A stretch of DNA of 64,000 bases. Origin: Symbiodinium natans. Lineage: Eukaryota > Sar > Dinophyceae > Suessiales > Symbiodiniaceae. The notes under the pieces were generated by a model, which was not told where the DNA came from, did not search any database, and saw only the letters and a program-made list of their open reading frames with translations. The DNA is taken from the NCBI GenBank assembly GCA_905221605.1, contig CAJNDS010000399.1, positions 1-64,000 on the forward strand, written 5' to 3'. Positions 51,098-64,000 of the stretch are shown here, one piece after another (the stretch's first letter is position 1; each line of letters opens with the position of its first letter). The translations under genes were made by a program, and so were the position numbers.

Positions 51098-54000
51098 TAC
51101 GGCCCTCCTTTTCGATGGCCGTTCATCAGACTGTTTCAATTCCAAGATAGCTGCGATAGCCTCCAGGTTAAGCAGGCCAACTCTCAAAACAAAGGACGAA
51201 CACCAGCAATTTTGCAACGAGCTGTATCAGTATACTGCACAACCGCCTGAGTTCTGAACGCTGAACACCATTGAGCTGGATATTTTGGAGGTCTCAGGCA
51301 ACTTTTGAAAGTTCTATCACCCCTGCCCTGCCCCCCACTTCAAAAATGCCGCTGTGTTGTTGGGGCTGAGTGGGTAGATCCGCAGGCTCCAATACCGAAC
51401 TTGAAGTCCCTAGAGGAGATCTCGGACAAGGCAGCCGCAACCGAAACGGTAGAGCCAGCTGTGAGCAACAACGACGCTGCCTCGTCTTGGACAGGACCCG
51501 GTTCCTAAGCTGGTTCCGGAGCCGGTTCCCACGTCCAAGGAAGTCCTGCTGGACGAGGTCTCTTCTTGGTGTGTCGCTGTGTCGGTGTGTGTTCGTATTT
51601 GCGTGCGCGCCCGTGTGCTTGTTCTGAAAAGACCCGACAGCATTTTTTGCAGGCCCCCGTGGCGCCCGTGCTGGCCAGCGGTGCGGGGCCGAAGAAGCCG
51701 AAGAGGGTGCTCATGGTGGTTGTGAAAAGTTGAAGGGGCAGTGCGGAGTGGCCATAGCAAAGGGCTTTACCTTTTTCATTGTTTTGCCTCCAGAGGTCTG
51801 GGAGCTCGTGTTCGTCTTTGGCGGCACTTGCAGCAGTCCTGGGTGCTTTTGCAAACCCATGTGGGCTTGATTTCCCGGAGGGGCCTGGGACCCAGAGACC
51901 CCAAGCCGCCCAAGCCAAAGTCAGCTCATGATTGCAGCGCCCAGCAAGGCGCTCCGGATCCTGCCATTCTAATCCTGGGCCTACTCCCCGGATGATTTGG
52001 CAAACCCACAAGGTGGCATGATCCTTTACCAGCTTGGCCTGAGGACTCCTCAGTACCATCATCGCGCTGACAGCGGTGATGGCGACAAACCTAGTGACCA
52101 AGCGCGTTTCCAATCGCGTTTCCAAGTGCTAACAGGATGCTTAGCACCGCCTGTCGTTGAAAGCTCCCGGTGTACACATGAAGCAAGGCAACAGCAGTTG
52201 CTTCATGTTGCTTCTGGTGCTTGCGCTGGGCGCGCTTTCCCAACCCCTTACTCACAGTAGTGGACGAAGGGGCATAGCTTGGCATACTTGGGGGAAGGCA
52301 CTGTGCGTACTCGTCGCATACTCTGCGCGCGCACTTTCTCAAGACTTCCCCCACTATCCAAAGCTACCCCCGCGCCTCAGGCCTTCTGCAGTGCTGCGTG
52401 TTTTGCTCAGCTGGCATGTTGTCAATGTGCCAAGTCACATGCGTCAGAAGAGGTCCAAAGTGCCGGGGTGAGCATGGCTTTGCATAGATGGGGGGGTGCT
52501 GGGGAGTATGGGTGATGACCGATGCTCTGAGGCCTGTCCCGCGACCGAAAGCAGAGGAAGCGAAGCGCCCTGTGACCCGCTTTCCTGCCAACGGCTCTGT
52601 CGATGCCACTTGCGTCGCTTCGGGTCGATTATGTAGAGACTTGGTTGCACAACTTGTTTTTGCACTTGAGCCACTAAAGGCGCCAACAGCTGAACAGCTG
52701 GCTTCTGCCCGCTCCTGACGTGGCCAATGAAGATCAATGAAGCATGGGCAGTATGAACAATGAAGAAAGCAACAGAATTCCCAAGGCCGGGCGACGACAG
52801 GCGCGCGCTGGTCCCGATCAAGGCCGGTGTCACGCAGGTAGTTACCATCACGCGCCTGTTTGCTTTGTAGATTGTAGATGTTTGCACTGTTTTGAAAGCT
52901 GGCTTTGGGATGCAGCAAGGAGCTCCGCGCGGGGCCCCGCAAGGGGCCCGGCCGGCGGCCGAAGAGCCGAGAACTCAAGCATTTTGCAGGAGCTTGACTC
53001 ATAGATTCCATCGTCGCAGCCGCAGCCCTTAGAGAGATACTTTGGTGAAATCGGGCTAAGGCAATACCCTCCACATGGGAGTGCCCATCCGTATAGCAGC
53101 ACCCTCAGTCAACACAAAAGCTTGAACTTCACAAGAATAGATGCAGCTGACATGGCTTTCCGATGCTGAAGTGGAGCACGTCTGTTCGAAGGGACACTTG
53201 CTACCACACAAGAAGCCTTTTGCATTCGCAACTAGGAAGCACTTGAATCATCCCAAATGGCAAAAAGAACCACCGGCACAAAGAAACCCAGCAGTTCTAG
53301 ATTGAAACTCTGGAAACGGAAGGGCAATGTGGATTTCCTGCAAACTAACGGTCTTGCAAGTAAGTGTACACGATCAATAATTTTGGGATCTGTTGAGATC
53401 ATTGCACGGGTTCCTTTGTAAGCTTCAAGTGTCAAGTGGCGCTGCGACGCGAGCTGAAGGTTCCGTGTCAGTCCGCGCTGCCTCGGCCGCATCCTTGCCA
53501 CCGCCAAAGCGGCCAAGCCATGTTGGAGGCAGGAGCTGAGAAAGCAGCAAGAAGCAGCATCAGAGAGATCACGATTGGGAAGATGCTGTGGGGCTCCACC
53601 ATGCTCCACCCCACAGCCGCAATGAGTCCTGTGCAGCGCAGGTGAGGCTGGAGCCATGTTTAGTTGGTCGCCGCGAGCTTCAGATGAGGAGGACACACTT
53701 TGTCCATGCCTGGCCTGGCCCCCATCTGCCGATGAGGGCCATGAGCGCAAGACGCAAGAACGACGCTCTCATGACCCCCTCCCCCCCCCTAAGGTGGTAC
53801 CGGAAGGCATGGAGTTCGTCTTTGCAGTCCGCGAGGCGGGGGGGGGGGGGGGGGGGGCAATGAAGAGTCGGGAGCAGGCGGAGATTCAATTTGCAGACTG
53901 AATAATGCCACAACTGTTTAGGGTTTAGGGCTTGGGGTTTGGGGTTTAGTAGGGCTTCAAGGTTTTGGGCCCTTGACCCTTCAGATTTGGATCCACCTTT

Positions 54001-54477
54001 GTAGGGCATGGCAAAGTTTGGATGGATGACATCCTAAACGCCGGACCGCCGGACCAAGACTTCGGATGTCCAATAAGGGCCCAGAGTCCAGATTCCGGGG
54101 CTCTGCGAAGCATTCGGAGGCCTTAGCGTGAACCCTAGGCTACTACTTGCTTCAGACCTCCCCCCCCGTATATTCTTCAGAAGGGCAATGTAGGGGCTAC
54201 TATCTTCTTTTTTTTATGGGGGGGGGGGTGTGCTTCAGCAAATAGTAGTAGGCTTCACGGCGCAGCGTCTTTGGATCAGCACATGAAGGTGCATGCAGGT
54301 CTTGTCTTGCCTTCTCCCACGAACACGGTCGGGATTCAGGGTGTAGGTTTAAACAGCGGAGGCGAATGCACATATCCGGTTCCCCTACTGCCGTTCAAGA
54401 GCTGGATAACGGGGCTTGAGCGCTAATGCTCTGATGGTATAAAATTGCAGGATCCTGGGGCAGGGCGCCCCCGACGA
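51098..54477. other. Host sequence with exon-like plus-strand fragments
   Basis: Fragments with coding character on the plus strand are near 51405-51545 (Glu/Pro-rich, with VPEPVPTSKEVLL in a second frame), 51652-51730 (PKKPKRVLMVVVK), and 52540-52715 (Pro/Ala-rich, ending in a stop). G-runs lie at 53838-53857 and 54220-54230, and a TTTAGGG-like motif at 53918-53950. No family was identified and no gene model is supported. Confidence 0.3.
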
Positions 54478-54800
54478 GAGCATCATGAGCATCAGCCGGG
54501 GAATTGTGGGGCATGGGCATGGGCATGGGCACCCCAAAGCGAGCATCATGACCATCAGCCGGGGAATTGTGGACCCCCAAAGTGACCATCATGAGCATCA
54601 GCCGGGGGAATTGCGGGGCATGGGCGCCCCCAAAGCGAGCATCATGAGCATCAGCCGGTGGAATTGTAGGGCATGGGCGCCCCCAAACGAGCATCATAAG
54701 CATCAGCCGGGGGAATTGTGGGGCATGGGCGCCAATTGTCGGGCATGGGCGCCCCCAAGGCGAGCATCATGAGCATCAGCCGGGGGAATTGTGGGGCATG
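54478..54800. repeat. ~53-bp minisatellite, about six copies
   Basis: The unit runs GCGAGCATCATGAGCATCAG, CCGGGGGAATTGTGGGGCAT, GGGCGCCCCCAAA. Copies differ by small indels; one has a GGGCAT triplication and another a partial duplication (CCAATTGTCGGGC). Open frames on both strands derive from the repeat. Confidence 0.93.
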
Positions 54801-57800
54801 CCTTCAAATCCTCAAACTCTCCCTTAGTTTTCTTGTCAAGCATCCCCCTTCTGAAACCTGGGGCCAATTTTGTGGGCACTCATTGACTGGTGGTTGTGAA
54901 TCATTTGGTGGGAATTCTGGGCCCCTCGAAAGGGCACGTCGATGGGGCAATGTGAGGCACTGCAGAAATGATGTGGGGAATGCATATTGTAACCATCATG
55001 GTGCAAGGATCAGCCAGGGGTGGAAGTGCAAAGGCCATGTGTAGGCGAGCACTGAAAATTAGTGGAGCAGCCGGTCCAGCAATCGCTGCAAAACGTTGAA
55101 TTGCAACCCCGGTTAGCCAGACTAAGGGGCTGGCATCCGTGCACCTTGTGGAAATTTCGAGCCTTTGACGCCTTTGACTATCTTTGAACCCCTCAACCGC
55201 CAGATGTGGCCAGGTCCTTTCAGAAGAACGGCAAGAGCGGCGGTGCTCAGGAAGTTGGCAGCACCTTGTAGCAGCAAGCCTTCCGTCCCTCCAAACCCCA
55301 AGCTTTACGGATGGGCGATTTTGGGCGAGGCTTTCCTTCAGTGTTGTGGATTTGGAGGGCTCCGCGCTGAGCACGGCCCTCAGGGCAGTTCGGCTGCCGT
55401 TATCCTGCGCAGCTCGTGATGTGGTGCGCACCGTCGAATTCTGTTCAAGGCCACATCATTGTCAACGAGTCTGGGTTCGGGTGCGCCGGCCGTGCAACTG
55501 CTCTACTGACTCTACTGCGTCCGAATGTACCTAGTGCACCTCTATGCGCTGGTTTCCGCGGACCCTGGCATGCTGACATTTGCAAACATCTGCAGCAGGC
55601 CGCAGTGCGGCATTTTCCTTCAGATGTTGGACAGGGAGCCTTTAGCTTCAGTTCGCCGCGGTCGCAGAGAATTGGCCAGTGCAGATTTGGAAAATGAGAG
55701 AATCAAAAAGTGGTAGCAGCGTGTAGCATATGTGCTGAGAAGCAGTCCACTGAGGCACCGACATGCTCTACGAGAGGCCGCGGCGTCTTCCAGACATTTG
55801 CTTGCCCTCCGGAGAGGCAGGGGATGGCTTGATGAATGCTTTTTGGCTTTCTATCTAGACTGTATTTGGACCCCTTAGCCTGTCTGGCTTGCTCTTGAAG
55901 TCCTCAGAATTTACATGAGGTAAGCTTGGAGCAGTGGATGTACTGGCCTTCCCCTCCAAAGCAGCATGCCTCACGAAGCGGAGTCAAAGTGATACAGCAT
56001 AGGTGCCACCGTGCAAAAGCCCCGACTTGGGAGGTGTTCGGTTCTCTGGACAGAGAGGGGAGCCGGGAGCCGAGTGGTGACGCCATGTAGGGACACGGGA
56101 CACGCTCTGTCATGCTGTCTCCACGAGGGGACTATGTTGTTCGCGATCAACGTCAGCAGAAGCTTCTCCGACTCCAAGGCTCTCTCTCTCTCTCTCTTCC
56201 CAAGGCTTGCTCTGAAGTTGGGAAGCCAAGCGTGCCAGGCAACTTCCGTGAGAAGGCGGTCAAGGTCATCAGCGCGCAGGGGTACCCGATATATCCCGAC
56301 GTTGTAGGCAGCACTTTGGCGTTGTCAAGCTTTCTGTTCTTCAGGCTCTAGACTGCAGCGCCTTGGCGTTGGCATGATCCAGCCTTTCCGAAGCTGCTGT
56401 AAGACGCAGCCAACTGTAGCAGGTCCTGAGCCCATGCTAGAAAAGAAGGTAGAGTTTCACATTAGGAGGAGGGGTGTGGGTGTGGGTCCGCTAAGCCCAG
56501 GCACTCAGGCCATCGCTTCAGTAACATCCTAGAGCCACTCATCACATGTGATCACTCGCTGAGGTCGGGACAGCTGGTGGCTCTGAGTGAGCGCTGCATC
56601 ATTACCTTCGATAGCGGCTCTCATTACCAGGCCGCAAGAATCAGCTAAAGATTCTGAGGGCTTGCATAGGCACACCCTGGCTGGATTGCAAAATCCATAC
56701 TGCCAGGTCTAGAACCCAAAAGGCCCCGTGAGCAACGTTTTTTGATCCGTGTTCACACCAGCAACCCGTCTTAAAGCCTCTAAACTTGTCAAGAGAGGCC
56801 TGAAATGAAAAATGTTTGCGGGCTTTTCTGAGTTCAAATAGGTTAAAGGGATCCACACGGGAAGAGATGGTTTGGGGCAGGCATTGCTTCTGAGTTCCAA
56901 ACAAGCTGTGTTCTACCCAGCCTGTATGCATGTTTGGGAGCCTGACAATGCTTTGGGCTCTGTTTGGCTAATGCTTGGTGTCCAATATTTGGTCTCCGCA
57001 CGGATCCGCACGGGCTGTCGTCTGGTGTGTGAAAGAAGGAGTGGGCCAAGCAGTAAGAGTAAACTGACAATGGGAGAGGGAGCGTGCGCAGAAGCACCGG
57101 TTCAATCGTACGGCATAAACAAGATTGGTCGCACGGGGAGGTGGGGGGCGGGAGTGTGGGCGGGTGGCCGGGGGGGGGGGGGGTCGGGCAACATTTCAGC
57201 CTCAGAAACGCGCCGCATACCTCTCCTCAAGATGAGCATCAGTCGAAAACTACTTGTACCTAGGCTTACGGTGAAGCATGAGGCGGCTGTTACGCGTGGC
57301 ACTTTAGGACATGACATCTCTAGCACAAACCAGAGACCAAGCATTTCAGCATGTAATGTACGCATGGTATGGCAACTCTCGATATCTGGCACATACCTTC
57401 CCTAGTGGTGCGATTGTGATGCTTGACGGTTGTTATGGCATCCTGCCAGGTGCGTGTCGCTCCGGAGACGGATGCTGGTCTAGTACTGTGCAGGCAGCAT
57501 TCTTCACGCTTCGTCTTGCTTGTAAGCTTCAAGCAACAAAGCATTTGCGGAACTGCAGTCTGCTCGCGGTGGACAAGATTGAGGGAGGTCGTCTTCGCTG
57601 ACTCTACAGGCGGCAGCTGTTGCCAGGCTGCTTGGAATTCGGGCTTGGCTGCCTCGCTGGCACCAACGAAGGTCCGGTAGCAGCTGCCTCGGCCCTTGAA
57701 TCTTGAAGCTGATGCTCACCAAAAACCACATGTAGGAAAGGGCGCCGACTGCTGGCTTAAACTTCCAAACTGCGAGGGGGAGCAACAGGCTGCTTTTGGT

Positions 57801-59588
57801 TCAGGTGAGAAACACCTGCACAAGCGAATTCATGGAATGGGCAGAAGGCCTCAGTCTATCAAGGCTGCGCAAGTGCTACAACCTGTACTAAGTGTATACT
57901 AAGTATGCATGCTTGCTACTCTGCTGAGCGCTGAACTGGATAGGGCCTGGCATGTGCGGATTTTCCAGCTGGCGCAGCCTTGATTGGCACAGGCCCTTAG
58001 GGCAACAAACGCATGCAAAGCATCTCTTGCCTGTGCCAGCTGTGGCGCATTTTGAAACAGCTCCAGTCCTCATGGAAGAGGCCGAGGGTCACTGGCACGG
58101 ATCGACACGTGACGGGTAGATTTAGCATGAAGTTGGGGGCAGCAATGGCCGGAATGAGACAAGATCGCAGTCGATGCGCGAGACGTGGATCGCAGGCCCT
58201 GTGCCTGGCCTCCAGCTGCCAACGAGATTTTTTACCCGCTTGGCACAGTTGTAAAGCGTTCAGTGTCTCGAAGACAAGCTCTTATGCAGCCCGGCACCCA
58301 AAGTGTGCAAATGCCGGAGAACGCAGGTGAGCTTCGTCCTGTTTCTGGTTGCCCTCAAGAGGCAGAAGCTCTTGCCACAAGAGTGCAAGAGCACAGGATT
58401 GACCGACTGCGGGTGTGAGATGGCGTAAGAAACTGTAGCCCTGGAGGGCGCTGGAGAGTAGAGGAGAAAGCGGTTTTGAGTATCAGGAGGATTGCCAAAG
58501 CTTTTTTGCTGGGTGGCGCCTTGGGCTCGGCACAGTTATTTTCTCTAAATGTGCCAAGTTCGTCGGAAGCCCAGTCGTACCACACATCTGGGCAACTCTT
58601 GCCGTGCGTCTCTGGGCTGGAAAACGACCATGAGCATGTTTCAGTTCCAGATGTTCAAGTGAGGCCATGGTTGCTGGCACAACCTACTTGCCACCAATTC
58701 CAGCTGGGCCGCTTGCAGCAGACGCTAAAGGCCATTCCCTGCTTCATGTTCGGTCAGCTGCCCCTGAATGGACTTTTCCTGCCATGACCAACGGTTGTGC
58801 TTGAGTTGTTGCTCTTGCTGTTCTGGTAGTTAAGTAGGCACATGTCGATATCCAATCCAGTCATGGTGCCAGTACCAGTGCTCCAGCTTCAACTAGGTGC
58901 TAATGCAGTGGATGACCCGCGGGTGGCGCCGGCACCCCCAAAGCCAGAAGGCGTCGTTCCATCTGCAAACATCATTGATCAGTAAGATGAGACATGACAT
59001 CACGCAGTGTCACGCAGACTTGTTCGACAGGACGTCAGAAGGTAAAGCTGAGCCTCACGCAACCACACGTCCCCCGACCGGAGAGAAAGGACTTCTGTGC
59101 TTTGCACATTTGTGAAAATAAGATGAGAGTAGGCATCCTGCAAGAAATTTGAATCGTTGAAGACGGTTCGCATCTCCATGTATGACTGTGGACAAAATGT
59201 TTGCTGCATCAGACATATGCTGATAATGCTGAGGTCCTGTCAACAAGCTGGAGCAGCCCCTTGTTCAAGACATCGTGATGGGAAGGCAAGCTTGTCGCTG
59301 GCGGGAGCCGAGGTATTGCCAGAATCGTCAACAAGACCGAAGCTAGAAGGAAACGTGAAGCGCAATCCTTGCGTGGCTTGGCAAGAAAGCAGCTCGGCCT
59401 TTGTTGCTGCCGACAAGAGTTTGAGTGGTGTTGTGCTGGTGCCGTGATGGAGCCGGTGCTGCTGTTGCTGGCGATGGTGGTTGTGGTTGCGGTGGTTGGG
59501 GGTTGATTGTCGCTGTCGTTGTTCGTTGTCGTTGTCGTTGTCGGTGGTCATCGTCGTGGTCGTCGTCGCGGTGGATGTGATCTTCGTG

Positions 59589-59620
<32 letters not shown>

Positions 59621-62600
59621 CGTGGACACGAGGTCACCGCCGGAGGACGTATTACCGCACTCTGGTGCTTGATGGGCTGAGCAATGCATGCGCAGGTGCT
59701 AACAAACTCATGGCGAAGCCAGCTTCCCATGCCCGACTTCCGGCAGTAAAGTCGGAGGAGACGGCACCAGTCCGCAAGAGTGTCTTGGCATGTCCTGGCA
59801 TATCGCAGATGGCACCTCGCTCTTAGTCTTTCTAGTGCTCGTTGCGCAGTCTTACCACTGGATGCCCGGACAAGGGAGACGGGGTTGCAGTCGCACTCGT
59901 AATCCCAACCAGTTTCCTGTCGCTTGCAGCAGACATCTCAGAAACTCAAGGAAATCATCAGCATCGCATGCACAAAGCCGCTCCCCACAACGAGGCCGAA
60001 CAAAGCCTGCTGACCTTCGGGGGTTGACGTACCGCTGCCGTACCAACAACTTCCACCACGCCGGGATGGGGGGTTTGACACCACAAGCGCGCGTGAGTGT
60101 GTGAAAGCCTTGTCATCCACTAACGAAGACATTGCCTTTCTGTGGTGATATACGGGAAGGACGATTCCAGGTACCTACAAGACGAGAATTTCTTCTGAAA
60201 TCTTTACTCGTACATTGCATGGAGAAAATGGTTGCTACTCTTGTGAGATACTCGCGGTGCACGCCCATAGTAAACCGTAAGAACTTGCTGTGGCTTCGCT
60301 TCGAAGTGACTTGGTTTCAGTGTGTTTGCAAAGCCTTCGCTCGAAACAGCCTGGCCCTCGGCACCAGATTCGATTTCAGACTGATTTCAGCAACAAAGCA
60401 ACATGTCACCTGCTTTGTTGCTTCATAGGTTGCGAAAAAACCGTCGACATCCTCTATAACCTGTTCCCCAAACTTTAACCGTGGTGTTCGACACACTTCT
60501 CCATGTGTGTGTGTGGGAACGAATGTACATTCATGCGTGTGACCGGCTTGCAACAAGGCAGCAGCACCCCCGTGCTTCCCAAGTTGAAGCTGGATGCAGC
60601 AAAAGCGAAAGAGGACCCTGCAGATAAGGAGGCACGCCGCGTGATGCTGCAATGAGTTGGCTTGAAAGCCAATTCCCAGTCGCCAGGCAGCGCGGCCTCC
60701 AGAAATCGTTGCAGAAAAAGATAAGGATCCGCAAGGCCCGCGGAGATTTAAGGACATTACCTGTCGGTATCGTCTTGAAAACCATGGCGGTCCGAGGTCT
60801 TTCTGACACGAATCTTCCTGATGCAAACCTCCCCGGCTCAGGCTCAGCTCTTACACGATACTCTTATCGGGATCGATTGAAGGAGCTGTGCCGCGCAGTG
60901 ATTTGACGGTTCCTGCTGAGCAGGGGCCAAGGAGGCGGAATCAGAGGCCTTGCATGGTATGCCATAGCGCTGTGCGCCACGGTGCCACGAGTCGCCACGT
61001 GTTGCCATTTTTTCCTCTCCTCAGAAAACTAAGTCAGGAACCAGAAGCTGCCGAGGAACCCGAGCAGCGGCTGTGCTAAGTGAGTGTGTAGGAGATCCAC
61101 AGGCATGCCGTGTCATGCTGTCTGCATTCCTGGTTCGGCGTTGGAAACCGAATCTACTGAGGCAGATGAACAGTTTTTTCGTGGCACCCTGGAAGCGAAG
61201 TTTGTCGAAGAAGGCAGTCTGCCATGGACCTGCCATGCGATGACAAGTGTGGTCAGTCGGGTTCTCTTGAATATTGCTCGCAAGGGAACCAAGACGTTCA
61301 AAAGGCAGCAGCCTTATGAAAGCAGCTCTGTTTTGTGGGCGCACGTGAGCAATTTTGTTGGGGCAGCCGGCTGGGTTCACGCACACTTGCTTCTCAGGTC
61401 TGAAAGCCACTTGATCTTTGAGCCGCGTGGCGAAGAAGAAGGCTCCCGCATTCATGCGGGTTCCACCTACTCGTTCGGACACCTTGGGCCATCACACCCG
61501 AGCACTATGTTGCTTGTCATTGCCCCTGTTTCATCTGGCTGCAGCGGTCCGTGTGCCTTGATTTTGCAACGTGCGCAGAAGCCACTCCGGATGGGGAGAC
61601 AGAAAAGCAAACGGATGAATCTGCAGCTGGATTATCTGGATTGCTGGAGAAGCTGGACTGGAATGGTCGTGCTTTCTGAAGTCGTTCCCTTCCCCTCATC
61701 ATTGATCGAGTTCCACTCAGGGAGGGCGAGAAATGCGAGAATCACGAAGATTCATCACCTCATGCAGGCCCGCTTGACCCTTTCTTGCGCAGATTCTGCG
61801 TGACTCTGCTGTGTTTCGCGCTCTCTTGCCTGTGCTGATCAGGTGCCAACAGGTCAACCCGCAGCTCAAGGTGCCTTCGCATAGATACGTATAATCCCTA
61901 TTCAGCATTCTGCAGCTTGTGGATCGTAGATTCTGAGATGACGTGTAGGAGCAGTGTGCCAATTGACCTCAGCAGGTCGATCGAGAGCGAACTCGAGGAC
62001 ACTGGCACGGGCACAAGGTCCGTTAGCAGGCGTTGGTCAAAGGCGAAGCAGGCGGGCTTCGCTACATCTCATTCACGCGTCCGTGCAAGGTCTTCATGCC
62101 AGATCCGCCTAGCAAAGATAAGCAAAGAAAGTGTAGTCACTAGTCACTTCAGAAGCAGAGGTCGTATATTAGCTTTGGGCATCAGTAGTGCGCTGCACAC
62201 AAAACCTGTCTGCTGCCTCTCCGTCAACGAGAGAGCGGCACCATGCGCTGCATGGGGTGGCTCTGACACTAATGTGCCGTGGGCAGCAGAGTTCTGCTAC
62301 AAAGGGTTGTTGAAAACGTTCAAATTACTAGCCTTGCCAGCTGGTACTCTAGTTCCACCAGCCAGCGTCCCTGGCCACAAGGCCGCACGACTAGCCGCCA
62401 CTCTTCGACCAGAGAACATGCTTGACACAGTCCAGCAATGGAGACACATGGCAGCAAGGACTTAGCTTACACTTCTTAGTGTGAACATTTGATCACTCTT
62501 TAGTGTCCAGGAAAGTGGTGTCGAAAGACGGTGCCCCAGCCTGCACGGAGAACTGTTACCAACGAAGGCTGACCTGGATTCCGAGCCGTAAACCTTCGTA

Positions 62601-63449
62601 CCTTGACTCACATGTCTACGTTTGAATACAGCGATCACACAAGCTTCCTAGGTCACTTGGCAACCTTTCCAGGTTAGCAACGTAAACGAGTTATGTGAAC
62701 CCTTGTTTCGGGAGTCTCACAGGCATCTTCTAGTCGAGATCTGCTAATCTTGCAAAGTTTGTGTCTGCCCTCCCGGTATCCTGTTACATCCTATTGTTTC
62801 GACGGCTGTTTTTGGGCGTGAAGGCGGATGAGAGAGATGAGAGAGATGAGAGACATGAGAGAGATGCCAGTACAGCAGGGGCCGAACACAAAGTGTAGAT
62901 TCAAAATCGGGGGCACAGCGGGGGAATGACTAAGTGTTCCCTTTACCATGAATAATTGTTGAGCCATGAACACCATGGCACGGGCATGACACACTGGACC
63001 TTCGGACGTGCGTGCCCTTCCAACCAGCTCCCGAAGTAAGCGTGTGTGAGAGAGAGAGAGAGAGAGTGAGGGAGAGAGCGTCACACTCAACTCCAACCGC
63101 ACTTCCTCCAACCGACACAGGGGGTCCCGAATACCGGGGCGGGCGCTGACGCCCGGGAGCTTGCCCCCATGCCCCCAAGAGAGAGAGAGAGAGTTTCGGG
63201 TCTCCTCAAGCCCAGCAGAAGAAGGAAGGAAGGAAGCGAATGGTGAAGAAGGATGGAAAGAGGGCTGAGTCTGCGGGGTTGAGCCGAGGATCAGGTGTTC
63301 GATGCCAAGCTGCAGACGTCATCCTGGAGGGGGGCTGAAGCGACTGCGACACTCAGTGCGACGGAAAGACATACCAGAAGCAGCATTGGGCCATAGTAAG
63401 CTACAGCAAGTTGCGCAGGCGCATTCTGACTTAGCCTGACTCAAGCTTA
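54801..63449. other. Host sequence with scattered exon-like fragments and microsatellites
   Basis: Plus-strand fragments with coding character include 55320-55430, 58340-58417 (EAEALATRVQEHRIDRL), 59270-59447, 60590-60650 (LDAAKAKEDPADKEARR) and 60715-60790. Each is followed by a stop or an apparent intron, and none shows a family motif. Microsatellites: CT at 56183-56200, GTC/GTT field at 59505-59630, GAGA at 63049-63068 and 63177-63192. I could not build a supported gene here. Confidence 0.3.
59505..59630. repeat. GTC/GTT triplet microsatellite field
   Basis: Imperfect GTTGTC then GTCGTC triplets, with a pure GTC run at about 59594-59618. It resembles the complement-type triplets of the AAC field but is GC-richer. 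Confidence 0.9.
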
Positions 63450-63840
63450 AGATGTCTAAGGAGATCCATCAGAGACCTGGACGAGGAGCTCTCGGTAGAT
63501 AAGGATCGTTTACGCCTCATGATCCAACAGGGCGCCGCTGCCCCAGCCGGTCTGATACTGGATTCCAGGCGACCATGATGATTGAGGCAAGCCTTTCAGC
63601 AGCCTTTCCTTGTGCAGGTTCACAAGTCCAAGAATGGTTTGAAGCTCACAGCGGCAGCCAAAGTTGTCTTCTGTGAAACTGCTGACTGCGGCCATCGGCA
63701 CTAACTGCAGCAAGAACTTCGCTGAGGTCAGGCATGTACAACCTGATATCGACAGAGAGACACTCTGGCGCAACCGCCGGGAAACCTTGGAAAAGGTTGA
63801 CACGCATGGCAAAAGGATTCAGCAGGACTGCGCCCGACCT
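63450..63840 (+). CDS. Possible exons of another coiled-coil protein
   Basis: Plus-strand stretches at about 63455-63530 (RDLDEELSVDKDRLRLMIQ) and 63710-63840 (VQPDIDRETLWRNRRETLEK, ending in a stop) read as helical charged peptides separated by an apparent intron. They resemble the exons at 43.7-49 kb in style, but no family is recognised. Confidence 0.3.
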
Positions 63841-64000
63841 TGAATGCTACTGACTGGTGGTGTGTGTTGCCAGTATACATGGCACATGCCCGAATGATCC
63901 GTCATGTTCCACGCTTGGCGCAGTCAGGCGCTTCAAGATTCCTCGCGGGCGCGGAAAGATCTTCAAAGCTGCGCACCTTGCTCGGATCATGGGGCCCCTG

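Noticed and set aside
61084-61803. 239-codon plus-strand open frame
   Set aside because: It is long for its surroundings, but it has no recognisable motif, overlaps a 153-codon frame on the other strand, and the neighbouring genes are built from short exons, so a chance frame is as likely.

Overview
This window looks like nuclear DNA of a dinoflagellate, most likely a Symbiodiniaceae-like alga, carrying a large AT-rich foreign or composite block in its middle. The host assignment rests on four things: a tandem, same-strand array of intronless CCCH zinc-finger genes at the left end; a lipase-maturation-factor gene whose intron uses a GC donor; abundant interstitial TTTAGGG telomere-type repeats; and GC-richer flanks with many short plus-strand exons. 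No ribosomal RNA, tRNA, CRISPR array or bacterial operon was seen.

Layout. 1-4.2 kb: three copies (one partial) of a CCCH zinc-finger gene, two of them on a ~1.75-kb tandem duplication. 4.2-8.0 kb: ordinary host sequence with one weak split-gene candidate. 8.0-42.3 kb: a repeat-dense, mostly AT-rich block whose two outer edges carry the same ~60-bp sequence in opposite orientation next to TA/TACA microsatellites. In order this block holds degenerate telomere repeats, a probable minus-strand gene with short exons and AT-rich introns (10.4-12.9 kb), a 1.9-kb AAC-repeat field, a five-copy ~295-bp satellite built around telomere motifs, a 1.8-kb array of palindromes with its own inverted ends, a single-exon gene with a ubiquitin-like domain, a 23-bp minisatellite, a Polinton/virophage-type viral element (23.6-34.2 kb), an assembly gap, a second palindrome array, and a 6-kb fold-back structure enclosing a broken AT-rich gene. 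42.3-64 kb: GC-richer host sequence with a multi-exon coiled-coil gene (43.7-49.0 kb), a lipase maturation factor gene (49.1-51.1 kb), and scattered exon-like plus-strand fragments that I could not assemble into known genes.

The viral element is the clearest system. It encodes a protein-primed family B DNA polymerase, a retroviral-type (RVE) integrase, an A32-like packaging ATPase, a GIY-YIG endonuclease, a tail-fibre-like protein with an S74 autoprocessing domain that runs into the gap, and eight small proteins, several with zinc-binding cysteines. Genes are packed on both strands. Convergent gene ends meet in perfect hairpins. Several start codons follow a shared motif around CTTAAAGACTTG, which in three cases overlaps or sits beside the stop codon of the upstream gene; a second group (ATPase, several small genes) has only A/T runs before the ATG. 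This looks like early and late transcription classes with hairpin 3' ends, as known for mimivirus-like viruses and their virophages. No capsid or protease gene is visible, so the element is either incomplete or continues into the gap.
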